DNA from: CAZPXF01 sp964590945
GTDB lineage: Bacteria > Bacillota > Clostridia > Lachnospirales > Lachnospiraceae
Assembly: GCA_964590945.1 (NCBI GenBank)
Contig: CAZPXF010000021.1
Coordinates: forward strand, 1 to 28,550
Reading direction: 5' to 3'
Length of the DNA stretch: 28,550 nucleotides
The notes under the pieces were generated by a model. It was not told the DNA's origin. It was given only the letters and a program-made list of their open reading frames with translations, and did not search any database. Both the position numbers and the translations under genes were made by a program. Below are positions 1 through 8,409 of the stretch, piece after piece. The first letter of the stretch is position 1; every line of letters starts with the position of its first letter.

Positions 1-120
1 AATATTATACAGAATTCCCCGTTTTTTTGGAACCATTTTGTGAGAAATATGCTGTACTTTTTGAAATACACGTATTATAATTGGTTTATGTATGTGCTCA
101 TAGAAAGAAAGGGAAGAAAA

Positions 121-1551
121 GTGGCAGAAAAGAAACGCAAAAGAAGAAGAAGGAAGAGGAGACGTAAGAGTACCGGGGTTTATAAAAAGGTTTTGAAGAT
201 TGCAGGAATTGTTGTCATAGTGCTGGTTGTCGCATATCTTGCAGTCGGCTTTTATTTCCGCGGCCGGTTTAATCCGGGGACGAAGCTGAATGGACTGAGC
301 GTATCGGGAAAGACGGCCTCCGAGGCGGAGAAACTGATCCAGAACAGCCTGGATGAATATGTTCTTCAGGTTACGGACAGAAGCGGAAAGACAGAACAGA
401 TCAGGGGAACGGACATTTCACTGCAATATGTGTCGGACGGAACTGTTTTGGCGGCTTTGAAAAAGCAGAATTCATTTACGTGGCCGAAATCTCTTCTGTT
501 CGGAAGTAATGAGAAGATGGAATATTCTCTGGAATATGATGACGAGGCTCTTAAGGAAGTCGTTTCCGGGTTCTCCTGTATGAATACGGAGGAGGAAGAG
601 GATCCGAAGAATGCATATCCGGAGTATCAGGATGGGACATTTACGATCGTTCCGGAGGAATATGGTTCTAAGGTCGACGAGGATAAGTTCAACAAGGTCC
701 TGGCCGATAAATTAAACAGCCTGAATGATACTTTAAATATGGAAGAAGAGAAATGCTATGTTGCGCCGGAGTACACGGCTGATTCCACAGAGGTGGTCGA
801 GGCGTGCGACAAGCTGAATTCTTATCTGAATGCGCAGATTACATATAAGATGCATAATGATGATACGGTAGAAGTCTCGAAGGATGAGCTTGCCGGGATG
901 CTGTCCTACAGCAGCAAGATGAAAGCACAGGTGAAGAAGAAGAAGGTGAAGGAATATATCCAGACCTTAAAGGATAAGTACGATACTGCCGGTGAGACGA
1001 TCAAATTCAAGACCGGATCGGGCAGGACGGTGAAGGTTTCCGGAGGAGACTTTGGATGGTGCATCGATCTTGAGACAGAAGCAGATCAACTGATAAAAGA
1101 TATTAAGAGCGGCGGACAGACGGAACGTGAACCGGAATACTCCCAGACAGGAGATATTGGCGATACGTATGCGGAGGTCGATCTGACAAACCAGCATATG
1201 TATTACACAAAGAACGGCAAGGTGATCCTTGACTGTGATGTTGTAACGGGAAATGTCAGCGCAGGCAACGGAACTCCGGCAGGGATCTTTTCTGTTACCT
1301 ATACGCAGAGAGACAAGACGCTCCGCGGTCCGAAGCAGTCGGACGGAAGCTACAAGTGGGAGAGCTTTGTATCCTACTGGATGCCGTTTAACGGCGGGAT
1401 CGGTTTCCATGACGCGACATGGAGAAGCAGCTTTGGAGGAACGATCTACAAGACCAATGGTTCGCATGGCTGCGTCAATATGCCGCCGGCTAAGGCGAAA
1501 GAGCTTTTTGGCTATTTGGAAGCAGGAACGCCGGTTATTGTGTATAACTGA
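121..1551 (+). CDS. L,D-transpeptidase (YkuD) with PG-binding repeats, membrane-anchored
   Basis: Predicted cell-wall enzyme that forms 3-3 crosslinks or attaches groups to peptidoglycan stem peptides outside the membrane. The C-terminal YkuD domain (about residues 351-475) carries the catalytic signature SHGCVNMP, with His449 and Cys451. The N-terminus is very basic (about 13 Lys/Arg in residues 4-16), followed by one membrane segment near 24-46, so the protein is anchored with its body outside. Residues about 60-300 resemble the duplicated PG_binding_4 region seen in clostridial L,D-transpeptidases. I chose GTG at 121 (476 aa) because GGGAAG lies 6-11 nt upstream. An in-frame ATG at 40 would add a Tyr-rich leader, has no SD, and would put a TATAAT (76-81) inside the coding region. 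Family assignment is firm; the start is likely. Confidence 0.88.
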   Translation: MAEKKRKRRRRKRRRKSTGVYKKVLKIAGIVVIVLVVAYLAVGFYFRGRFNPGTKLNGLSVSGKTASEAEKLIQNSLDEYVLQVTDRSGKTEQIRGTDISLQYVSDGTVLAALKKQNSFTWPKSLLFGSNEKMEYSLEYDDEALKEVVSGFSCMNTEEEEDPKNAYPEYQDGTFTIVPEEYGSKVDEDKFNKVLADKLNSLNDTLNMEEEKCYVAPEYTADSTEVVEACDKLNSYLNAQITYKMHNDDTVEVSKDELAGMLSYSSKMKAQVKKKKVKEYIQTLKDKYDTAGETIKFKTGSGRTVKVSGGDFGWCIDLETEADQLIKDIKSGGQTEREPEYSQTGDIGDTYAEVDLTNQHMYYTKNGKVILDCDVVTGNVSAGNGTPAGIFSVTYTQRDKTLRGPKQSDGSYKWESFVSYWMPFNGGIGFHDATWRSSFGGTIYKTNGSHGCVNMPPAKAKELFGYLEAGTPVIVYN

Positions 1552-1571
1552 TTTATGACAAAGAGGTTTTT

Positions 1572-2702
1572 ATGTATAAGCTGATAAAAAGGGACGGACT
1601 TGCAAAAGCAGGCGAGTTTCATACGGTGCATGGCGTGATCGAAACGCCTGTATTTATGAACGTCGGGACTGCGGCCGCGATAAAGGGCGCTGTTTCTACG
1701 GAGGATCTGGAACGGATCGGGACAAAGGTTGAACTGTCCAATACTTATCATCTTCATGTAAGACCCGGCGATCAGGTGATCAGGCAGCTTGGCGGACTTC
1801 ACAGGTTTATGTCCTGGAATAAGCCGATCCTGACAGATTCGGGAGGATTTCAGGTGTTTTCTCTGGCGGGACTTCGCAGGATCAGGGAGGAAGGCGTCCA
1901 TTTCCAGTCCCATATAGATGGAAGAAAGATTTTTATGGGACCGGAGGAAAGTATGCAGATCCAGTCGAATCTGGGTTCAACGATCGCCATGGCGTTTGAC
2001 GAGTGTCCTTCGAGCCGGGCAGACCGGACGTATATTCAGAATTCCGTAGACCGTACGGCGAGATGGCTGGAGAGATGCAAGAAGGAGATGAACAGGCTCA
2101 ATAGTCTTCCGGATACGGTCAATCCGCATCAGATGCTGTTTGGCATTAACCAGGGAGGGGTCTTTTCAGATATCCGGATCGAACATGCCAAACGGATCCG
2201 GGAGCTGGATCTGGACGGATATGCGATCGGCGGCCTTGCGGTCGGTGAGACGCATGAGGAGATGTACGGCGTCCTTGATGAGGTTGTGCCGTATCTCCCG
2301 CTTGAGAAGCCGACGTATTTGATGGGAGTCGGTACTCCGGCGAATATCCTGGAGGCGGTTGACCGGGGCGTTGATTTTTTTGACTGTGTATATCCGAGCC
2401 GGAACGGGCGGCATGGCCATGTCTATACCAATCATGGCAAGCGGAACCTGTTCAATGCGAAATACGAGCTGGATGACAGGCCGATCGAGGAAGGGTGCGG
2501 ATGTCCGGCATGCCGGAGATACTCGCGCGCCTACATCAGACATTTGCTGAAGGCGAAGGAGATGCTTGGAATGAGGCTCTGTGTACTTCACAATCTCTAT
2601 TTCTACAATACTATGATGGAAGAGATACGGGAAGCCATCCTTGAGGGAAGGTACAAGGAGTACAAGAAAAAGAAACTGGAAGGCGTTTTGGAGAAATCCT
2701 GA
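1572..2702 (+). CDS. tgt: Queuine/preQ1 tRNA-guanine(34) transglycosylase
   Basis: Cytoplasmic enzyme that swaps guanine at wobble position 34 of GUN-anticodon tRNAs for the preQ1 base. The 376 aa length is normal for bacterial Tgt. Visible signatures are TDSGGFQVFS with the conserved Asp89, FDCVYPSRNGR with the nucleophile Asp271, and the zinc site Cys309-x-Cys311-x2-Cys314 with His340 (26 residues on, the usual spacing). The ATG at 1572 follows an AAGAGG at 1560-1565. It lies 20 nt after the L,D-transpeptidase stop, so the two may share a transcript. yajC follows, as in many genomes where tgt and yajC are neighbours, but secD/secF and queA are absent here. Confidence 0.97.
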   Translation: MYKLIKRDGLAKAGEFHTVHGVIETPVFMNVGTAAAIKGAVSTEDLERIGTKVELSNTYHLHVRPGDQVIRQLGGLHRFMSWNKPILTDSGGFQVFSLAGLRRIREEGVHFQSHIDGRKIFMGPEESMQIQSNLGSTIAMAFDECPSSRADRTYIQNSVDRTARWLERCKKEMNRLNSLPDTVNPHQMLFGINQGGVFSDIRIEHAKRIRELDLDGYAIGGLAVGETHEEMYGVLDEVVPYLPLEKPTYLMGVGTPANILEAVDRGVDFFDCVYPSRNGRHGHVYTNHGKRNLFNAKYELDDRPIEEGCGCPACRRYSRAYIRHLLKAKEMLGMRLCVLHNLYFYNTMMEEIREAILEGRYKEYKKKKLEGVLEKS

Positions 2703-2723
2703 GTCCGGAAATTACAAAATGTC

Positions 2724-2752
2724 TTGCTGAATTGAAAAAAATTGTGTATGAT
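2724..2752 (+). promoter_or_regulatory. Sigma-A-type promoter for yajC
   Basis: TTGCTG (2724-2729), a 17-nt spacer, then TATGAT (2747-2752), about 35 nt before the yajC ATG. It lies directly after the tgt stop codon. Sequence match only; no start-site data. Confidence 0.6.
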
Positions 2753-2786
2753 GGTAAAAGCGATTTTTATTTAGGAGGAGATTTAT

Positions 2787-3086
2787 ATGAATGCACCATT
2801 ATTGTCATCCGGCGGAAGTATGGGTGTTATGATTCTTGTTTACGTAGCGATCATCGCTGTATTTTGGTTTTTCCTGATCCGCCCGCAGAACAAAGAGAAG
2901 AAGAGAGTTTCAGCAATGCTTGCTGATATCGAAGTTGGCGATACAGTTCTTACGACAAGTGGATTCTATGGAGTTATTATTGATATTTCTGAGGAAGACG
3001 TCATTGTAGAGTTTGGAAATAACAAAAACTGCAGAATACCTATGCAGAAGGCTGCAATCATGCAGGTTGAGAAAGCCGGAGAATAA
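2787..3086 (+). CDS. yajC: Sec translocon accessory subunit YajC
   Basis: Small membrane protein that associates with SecDF and the SecYEG channel and helps protein export. It is 99 aa: a short N-terminal segment, one membrane helix (about residues 10-30, ending WFFLIRPQNKEKKR), then a cytoplasmic domain. The RPQ-x-KE-(K)R motif after the helix is the family signature. AGGAGG at 2773-2778, 8 nt before ATG 2787, is a strong ribosome binding site. It has its own promoter and is followed by a hairpin with a T tract. The usual partners secD and secF are not in this window. Confidence 0.93.
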   Translation: MNAPLLSSGGSMGVMILVYVAIIAVFWFFLIRPQNKEKKRVSAMLADIEVGDTVLTTSGFYGVIIDISEEDVIVEFGNNKNCRIPMQKAAIMQVEKAGE

Positions 3087-3097
3087 GAAAAGATCTT

Positions 3098-3140
3098 AAA
3101 AAGCAGTTTTGAGGCGTCGAAAGCTTTCAGGCTGCTTTTT
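3098..3140 (+). terminator. Rho-independent terminator after yajC
   Basis: AAAAAGCAG (3098-3106) pairs with CTGCTTTTT (3132-3140). The 25-nt loop itself contains the small palindrome GAAAGCTTTC. The stem ends in a run of five T. It starts 12 nt past the yajC stop. The A/T-flanked stem could work in both directions. Confidence 0.6.
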
Positions 3141-3161
3141 ATGAATTGCCAGGGCATCCGA

Positions 3162-3187
3162 TCAGGAGCCCCGGGAGGGGTTCCTGA
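3162..3187 (+). promoter_or_regulatory. Strong hairpin immediately upstream of the leuB ribosome binding site
   Basis: TCAGGAGCCCC (3162-3172) pairs with GGGGTTCCTGA (3177-3187), 11 bp with one G-T pair, around a GGGA tetraloop. No T tract follows. The leuB SD (AAGGAGG, 3194-3200) begins 7 nt after it. It may stabilise the 5' end of the leuB message or be part of a leader. Function is inference. Confidence 0.45.
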
Positions 3188-3208
3188 AGGAAGAAGGAGG
3201 AGTTCACT

Positions 3209-4294
3209 ATGAAAATGAATATCGGCGTTATCTCAGGCGATGGTATCGGGCCTGAGATCGTGACGGAAGCAAAGAAGGTTCTCGATAAGGTCTGCGAAGT
3301 ATATGGCCATGAGATTGCATACACAGATATTTTGATGGGAGGCGCTTCCATCGACGTCCACGGAGTTCCGCTTACAGACGAAGCCATCGAGGCGGCAAAG
3401 GCAAGCGACGCCGTATTGATGGGTTCTATCGGCGGAGATGCGAAAACGTCCCCGTGGTATAAGCTTGAGCCGTCTAAGAGACCGGAGGCCGGACTTTTGA
3501 AGATCCGGAAGGCGCTGAATCTTTTTGCAAATCTTCGGCCGGCTCTTTTGTACGAGGAGCTGCGGGGAGCATGTCCGCTTAAGGAGGAGATTTCTGCCAA
3601 AGGTTTTGATATGATGATCATGCGCGAACTGACAGGCGGCCTGTACTTTGGCGACCGGGTAACAGAAGAGCGTGACGGCGTTATGACGGCGGTCGATACT
3701 CTTACGTACAATGAACATGAGATCCGCCGTATCGCGAAACGCGGATTTGATATCGCAAGGAAGCGCCGGAGGAAGGTTACAAGCGTGGACAAGGCAAATG
3801 TGCTTGATTCATCCAGACTCTGGCGAAAGATTGTAGAAGAGGTTGCAAAGGATTATCCTGAGGTATCTTATGAGCATATGCTGGTTGACAACTGCGCCAT
3901 GCAGCTTGTGAAGGATCCGGCGCAGTTTGACGTGATCCTGACAGAGAATATGTTTGGAGATATTCTGTCGGATGAGGCGAGCATGGTCACAGGATCGATC
4001 GGTATGCTGGCGTCCGCAAGCCTCAATGAGACAAAATTTGGCCTGTACGAGCCAAGCGGCGGATCAGCGCCGGATATCGCAGGAAAAGGAATCGCCAATC
4101 CGATCGCAACGATCCTCTCGGCAGCTATGATGCTCCGGTTTACATTCGATCTGGACAAAGAGGCGGACGCTGTGGAGGCGGCTGTCAAGAAGGTTCTGAG
4201 ATCAGGCTACCGGACGGTCGATATTATGTCAGAGGGTAATGTTCAGGTCGGGACATCCAGGATGGGAGATCTGATCTGCGGATTTATCGGATAA
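3209..4294 (+). CDS. leuB: 3-isopropylmalate dehydrogenase
   Basis: Third step of leucine synthesis: NAD-dependent oxidative decarboxylation of 3-isopropylmalate, in the cytoplasm. The 361 aa protein starts with the family N-terminus (IGVISGDGIGPEIV) and has the substrate-loop region near LRPALLYEEL, the VDNCAMQLVKDPAQFDVILTEN-type core, and the cofactor-site signature EPSGGSAPDIAGKGIANP, which favours LeuB over isocitrate dehydrogenase. AAGGAGG at 3194-3200 sets the start. No convincing promoter is seen between the yajC terminator and this gene. leuA, leuC and leuD are not in the window. ilvB follows 100 nt downstream. Confidence 0.97.
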   Translation: MKMNIGVISGDGIGPEIVTEAKKVLDKVCEVYGHEIAYTDILMGGASIDVHGVPLTDEAIEAAKASDAVLMGSIGGDAKTSPWYKLEPSKRPEAGLLKIRKALNLFANLRPALLYEELRGACPLKEEISAKGFDMMIMRELTGGLYFGDRVTEERDGVMTAVDTLTYNEHEIRRIAKRGFDIARKRRRKVTSVDKANVLDSSRLWRKIVEEVAKDYPEVSYEHMLVDNCAMQLVKDPAQFDVILTENMFGDILSDEASMVTGSIGMLASASLNETKFGLYEPSGGSAPDIAGKGIANPIATILSAAMMLRFTFDLDKEADAVEAAVKKVLRSGYRTVDIMSEGNVQVGTSRMGDLICGFIG

Positions 4295-4307
4295 AAATAA
4301 TAAGAAT

Positions 4308-4349
4308 ACAGATGAGATTTGGGTTTCCGAAAGGAAATTCATAATCTGT
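4308..4349 (+). promoter_or_regulatory. Hairpin in the leuB-ilvB gap
   Basis: Outer stem ACAGAT (4308-4313)/ATCTGT (4344-4349), continued by TGA/TCA. Inner stem TTTCC (4324-4328)/GGAAA (4333-4337) closes on a GAAA tetraloop. There is only a weak T-rich tail (TTTACTTT), so it is a poor terminator. It may be a processing or stability element or an attenuator for ilvB. Confidence 0.4.
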
Positions 4350-4394
4350 TTACTTTAATGAATTACATTGAAAAAGAAAAGAGGAATTAGTACC

Positions 4395-6074
4395 ATGCAG
4401 TTAACAGGAGCTGAAATTGTAGTAGAATGCCTGAAAGAACAGGGTGTCGATACGGTTTTCGGATATCCGGGAGGAGCAATCCTCAATGTATATGACGCTC
4501 TTTACCGGCATCAGGATGAGATCAGACATGTGCTGACCTCCCATGAGCAGGGGGCGTCCCATGCAGCTGACGGTTATGCAAGAGCTACCGGTAAGGTTGG
4601 CGTTTGTCTTGCGACGAGCGGGCCGGGCGCAACGAATCTGGTTACGGGAATCGCAACAGCGTATATGGATTCTGTGCCTATTGTTGCGATTACATGTAAT
4701 GTAGGAGTTCCGCTTTTGGGAAAAGACAGTTTCCAGGAGATTGATATTGCGGGCATCACGATGCCGATCACAAAGCATAATTATATTGTCAAAGATGTGG
4801 ATGATCTTGCGGATAAGATCCGGAAGGCTTTCCAGATTGCAAGAAAGGGGCGCCCGGGGCCGGTTCTTGTGGATATACCAAAGGACGTCACCGGCGCGGT
4901 TACGGAGTACACAGCAAAAGAGCCGGATATTCCAAAACCGATGACCTCCGCAATCACGGATGCAGATATTGCGAAAGCCGTAGAGATGATTGACAAGGCG
5001 GATAAGCCATACATCTTTGTCGGCGGCGGCGCAGTAATATCCGGGGCAAGCGAAGAGGTCAATAAGTTCGCACATAAGATCGATGCGCCTGTTACCGATT
5101 CTCTTATGGGAAAGGGAGCGTTTGACGGCACGGATCCGTTGTATTCCGGTATGCTGGGAATGCACGGAACAAAGGCCTCCAATTACGGCGTGAGCCAGTG
5201 CGACCTTCTGATCGTTCTGGGGGCAAGATTCAGCGACCGTGTTACGGGAAATGCGGCGAAGTTTGCGGATCAGGCCCGGATCCTCCAGGTGGATGTAGAT
5301 CCGGCGGAGGTGAATAAGAATATCATTGTTGACCACGCGGTGATCGGTGATGTGAATGAAGTGCTGAAAAGGCTGAACGCAAAGGTGAAAGAGAAGAAGC
5401 ATCCGGAGTGGGTTGCCCGGATTGAAGAATATAAGCGCAAATATCCGATGCGGTATCACGAAGACGTCCTTGCCGGGCCGGCGGTTATCCGGGAGATCTA
5501 CCGCCAGACGCATGGGGACGCGATCATCACGACGGACGTCGGACAGCATCAGATGTGGGCGGCGCAGTTTTACAGATACAAGGAGCCGAGGACATTTCTT
5601 ACCTCCGGCGGGCTTGGGACCATGGGCTATGGGCTTGGCGCATGTATCGGCGCGAAATGCGGAAGGCCGGATAAGGTCTGCGTAAATATCGCGGGCGACG
5701 GCTGTTTCCGTATGAATATGAATGAGATTGCCACAGCGGCAAGATACAACATTCCGATTATTGAGGTTGTTATCAACAATCACGTTCTTGGAATGGTCCG
5801 TCAGTGGCAGACTCTGTTTTATGGGAAAAGGTATTCACAGACAGTTTTGAATGACGGGGTAGATTTTGTTAAAGTAGCGGAAGCGTTGGGGGCAACTGGA
5901 TTCCGTGCTGCAACAGAGATGGAATTCCGGGAGGTTTTTACAAAGGCACTCGAACACGATGGACCGGTAGTGATCGACTGTCAGATCGACAGCGATGAGA
6001 AGGTATGGCCTATGGTTGCGCCAGGGGCTGCTATCAGCGAAGCGTTCAGTGAAGAAGACTTAAAGTCAGAATAA
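4395..6074 (+). CDS. ilvB: Acetolactate synthase, large catalytic subunit
   Basis: Thiamine-diphosphate enzyme that condenses pyruvate to 2-acetolactate (valine/leucine) or with 2-ketobutyrate (isoleucine). It is 559 aa with the three-domain TPP fold. Glu51 in TSHEQGASHAADGYARATG is the cofactor-activating Glu; the TPP/Mg motif runs from GDG (434-436) to NN (461-462). The residues AxxGRPGPVLVDIPKDV and the C-terminal GMVRQWQ region are typical of AHAS rather than pyruvate oxidase. I chose ATG 4395 because GAGGAAT lies 6 nt upstream; an upstream TTG (4368) has no SD. No small regulatory subunit (ilvN/ilvH) follows; serC does, 20 nt later. ilvD is also absent. Confidence 0.96.
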   Translation: MQLTGAEIVVECLKEQGVDTVFGYPGGAILNVYDALYRHQDEIRHVLTSHEQGASHAADGYARATGKVGVCLATSGPGATNLVTGIATAYMDSVPIVAITCNVGVPLLGKDSFQEIDIAGITMPITKHNYIVKDVDDLADKIRKAFQIARKGRPGPVLVDIPKDVTGAVTEYTAKEPDIPKPMTSAITDADIAKAVEMIDKADKPYIFVGGGAVISGASEEVNKFAHKIDAPVTDSLMGKGAFDGTDPLYSGMLGMHGTKASNYGVSQCDLLIVLGARFSDRVTGNAAKFADQARILQVDVDPAEVNKNIIVDHAVIGDVNEVLKRLNAKVKEKKHPEWVARIEEYKRKYPMRYHEDVLAGPAVIREIYRQTHGDAIITTDVGQHQMWAAQFYRYKEPRTFLTSGGLGTMGYGLGACIGAKCGRPDKVCVNIAGDGCFRMNMNEIATAARYNIPIIEVVINNHVLGMVRQWQTLFYGKRYSQTVLNDGVDFVKVAEALGATGFRAATEMEFREVFTKALEHDGPVVIDCQIDSDEKVWPMVAPGAAISEAFSEEDLKSE

Positions 6075-6094
6075 AAACCAGGAGGATGAAAAAG

Positions 6095-7177
6095 ATGAGC
6101 AGAGTGTATAACTTTTCAGCAGGACCGGCTGTACTGCCGGAGGAGGTACTCCAGGAAGCGGCGGACGAGATGCTGGACTATCAGGGAAGCGGCATGTCTG
6201 TTATGGAGATGAGCCACAGATCCAAAACCTATGACAAGATCATCAAGGATGCAGAGGCGGATCTGAGAGACCTGATGAATATTCCGGATCATTATAAGGT
6301 GTTGTTCCTTCAGGGCGGCGCCAGCCTTCAGTTTGCAATGATCCCGATGAATCTGATGAAGAACGGAGTTGCGGACTATATCATAACCGGACAGTGGGCA
6401 AAGAAGGCGTACCAGGAAGCGCAGAAGTACGGTAAGGTAAATAAGATCGCGACCTCGGAGGATCTGACTTTTTCTTACATTCCGGATTGCTCCGATCTCC
6501 CGGTCTCTGAGGATGCGGATTATGTATATATCTGCGAAAATAATACGATCTACGGAACAAAGTATAAGGAGCTTCCCAATACAAAAGGAAAGACTCTTGT
6601 AGCAGACGTTTCTTCCTGCTTCTTATCAGAGCCGGTTGATGTGACAAAATATGGCGTGATCTACGGCGGCGTCCAAAAGAATATCGGACCAGCAGGCGTT
6701 GTGATCGTGATCATACGCGAGGATCTTATTACCGAGGATGTTCTTCCGGGAACTCCGACGATGATGAAGTATAAGACACATGCGGACGCGCAGTCCCTCT
6801 ATAATACGCCCCCGGCATATGGTATTTATATTTGCGGAAAGGTATTTCAGTGGCTCAGGAAGATGGGCGGCCTTGAGGCAATGAAGGAACGCAATGAGAA
6901 AAAGGCAAAGATTCTTTACGATTATCTCGATCAGAGTAACCTGTTTCAGGGAACTGTTGTGAAAAAAGACCGTTCTCTTATGAACGTACCGTTTGTGACA
7001 GGCGATAAGGACCTTGATGCGAAATTTATTGCAGAGGCGGACGCAGCAGGCTTTAAGAACCTGAAGGGGCACAGAACTGTCGGCGGCATGCGCGCAAGTA
7101 TTTACAATGCTATGCCGATCGAGGGCGTTCAGAAGCTGGTCGCGTTTATGAAGAAATTTGAAGAGGAGAATCTGTAA
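6095..7177 (+). CDS. serC: Phosphoserine aminotransferase
   Basis: PLP enzyme that makes 3-phosphoserine from 3-phosphohydroxypyruvate and glutamate, the second step of serine synthesis. It is 360 aa and begins with the family hallmark VYNFSAGPAVLPEEVL. The PLP-binding Lys is Lys195 in GGVQKNIGPAG. The C-terminal HRTVGGMRASIYNAMP segment binds phosphate in this family. ATG 6095 is preferred over ATG 6086: GGAGG (6081-6085) is 9 nt before the former but directly abuts the latter. It is followed at once by serA, so the first two steps of the pathway are paired in reverse order. No serB is in the window. Confidence 0.97.
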   Translation: MSRVYNFSAGPAVLPEEVLQEAADEMLDYQGSGMSVMEMSHRSKTYDKIIKDAEADLRDLMNIPDHYKVLFLQGGASLQFAMIPMNLMKNGVADYIITGQWAKKAYQEAQKYGKVNKIATSEDLTFSYIPDCSDLPVSEDADYVYICENNTIYGTKYKELPNTKGKTLVADVSSCFLSEPVDVTKYGVIYGGVQKNIGPAGVVIVIIREDLITEDVLPGTPTMMKYKTHADAQSLYNTPPAYGIYICGKVFQWLRKMGGLEAMKERNEKKAKILYDYLDQSNLFQGTVVKKDRSLMNVPFVTGDKDLDAKFIAEADAAGFKNLKGHRTVGGMRASIYNAMPIEGVQKLVAFMKKFEEENL

Positions 7178-7178
7178 A

Positions 7179-8348
7179 ATGTATAGATATCATTGTCTGA
7201 ATCCGATTTCCAATGTCGGATTAAAGAGATTGCATGAAAATTATGAAGTTGTCGACAATCCAAAGCTCGCGGACGGGATTCTTGTACGGAGTGCGGATAT
7301 GCATGAGATGGAATTCAGCAGCAAGCTGAAAGCCGTGGCAAGAGCCGGAGCCGGAGTGAATAACATCCCGCTTAAAAAATGCGCGGAGAAGGGTATTGTC
7401 GTGTTCAATACGCCGGGCGCGAATGCAAACGCAGTGAAGGAGCTTGTGATCGCAGGAATGCTGCTTGCGGCGCGCGATATCATCGGCGGGGCAAACTGGG
7501 TTGTATCTAATAAGGACGATGAGAATATTGCAAAGACGGCCGAGAAAAAGAAAAAGGCATTTGCCGGAGGAGAGATCACAGGAAAGAAGCTTGGCGTGAT
7601 CGGACTCGGGGCGATCGGTATCCGCGTTGCCAATACGGCGGTGGATCTCGGCATGGATGTATACGGCTACGATCCATATATGTCGGTTGATGCGGCCTGG
7701 CATCTGTCCAGAAGCATCCGCCATGCAAAGACGGTGGAGGAGATCTACAACGAGTGCGATTACATCACGATCCATGTTCCGGCGCTTCCGTCTACAAAAG
7801 AAATGATCAATGAAGATGCGATCGGTCTTATGAAGAACGGCGTGGTCGTTCTGAATTTTGCAAGAGACGTGCTTGTTAAGACAGAAGCTATGCTGGATGG
7901 ATTAAGGAGCGGGAAAGTAAAGCGTTATGTGACGGATTTCGCAGTTCCTGAGATAGCAGGCGCAGAGCATGCGATCGTTCTGCCTCACCTTGGAGCGTCT
8001 ACGGCAGAGGCGGAAGACAACTGTGCAAAGATGGCGGTTTCCCAGATGATGGACTACCTTGAAAACGGAAATATCAGGAATTCCGTGAATTATCCGGACT
8101 GTGACATGGGAAAGATCACGGGCGTTTGCCGTATCGCGATCCACCACCAAAACATTCCTAATATGCTTGGCCAGTTTACAGGACTTATGGCAAGTCAGGG
8201 CGCGAATATCAGCGTTCTGACAAATAAGAGCAATAAGGATGGATTTGCCTATACGCTTTTGGAGCTGGATACAGACGTTTCCAGGTGTACAACGCAGAAG
8301 CTGGAGGAGATTGAAGGCGTGATCAAGGTTCGCCTGATCCGTCCGTAG
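7179..8348 (+). CDS. serA: D-3-phosphoglycerate dehydrogenase with C-terminal ACT domain
   Basis: Commits 3-phosphoglycerate to serine by NAD-dependent oxidation. It is 389 aa. The Rossmann motif is GVIGLGAIGIRVANTA with an Asp after the second strand (YGYDPY). Catalytic residues of the D-2-hydroxyacid dehydrogenase family are visible: Arg in NFARD, Glu in VPEI, His in LPHLGAST. An ACT domain begins near residue 325, so serine feedback is plausible. It is the short form that lacks the extra intervening domain of B. subtilis SerA. ATG 7179 has AGAGGAG 10 nt upstream within the end of serC; the gap to serC is 1 nt, so the two are probably translationally coupled. Confidence 0.96.
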   Translation: MYRYHCLNPISNVGLKRLHENYEVVDNPKLADGILVRSADMHEMEFSSKLKAVARAGAGVNNIPLKKCAEKGIVVFNTPGANANAVKELVIAGMLLAARDIIGGANWVVSNKDDENIAKTAEKKKKAFAGGEITGKKLGVIGLGAIGIRVANTAVDLGMDVYGYDPYMSVDAAWHLSRSIRHAKTVEEIYNECDYITIHVPALPSTKEMINEDAIGLMKNGVVVLNFARDVLVKTEAMLDGLRSGKVKRYVTDFAVPEIAGAEHAIVLPHLGASTAEAEDNCAKMAVSQMMDYLENGNIRNSVNYPDCDMGKITGVCRIAIHHQNIPNMLGQFTGLMASQGANISVLTNKSNKDGFAYTLLELDTDVSRCTTQKLEEIEGVIKVRLIRP

Positions 8349-8364
8349 ATTCTGAAAATAAATA

Positions 8365-8398
8365 AACGGCGCCGCTCAATATCGGAAACGGCGCCGTT
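8365..8398. terminator. Bidirectional terminator between serA and prs
   Basis: Perfect 10-bp stem AACGGCGCCG (8365-8374)/CGGCGCCGTT (8389-8398) with a 14-nt loop. A T-rich tail (TCTTTCTTTTC) follows on the plus strand, and the complement of AAATAAATAAA follows on the minus strand. It serves the convergent serA and prs genes, whose stop codons are 61 nt apart. Confidence 0.88.
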
Positions 8399-8409
8399 CT
8401 TTCTTTTCT

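Noticed and set aside
4401..5783. 460-codon minus-strand ORF opposite ilvB
   Set aside because: It is a shadow of ilvB: Cys/Arg/His-rich with no domain pattern, and such long antisense frames are common opposite this codon usage.
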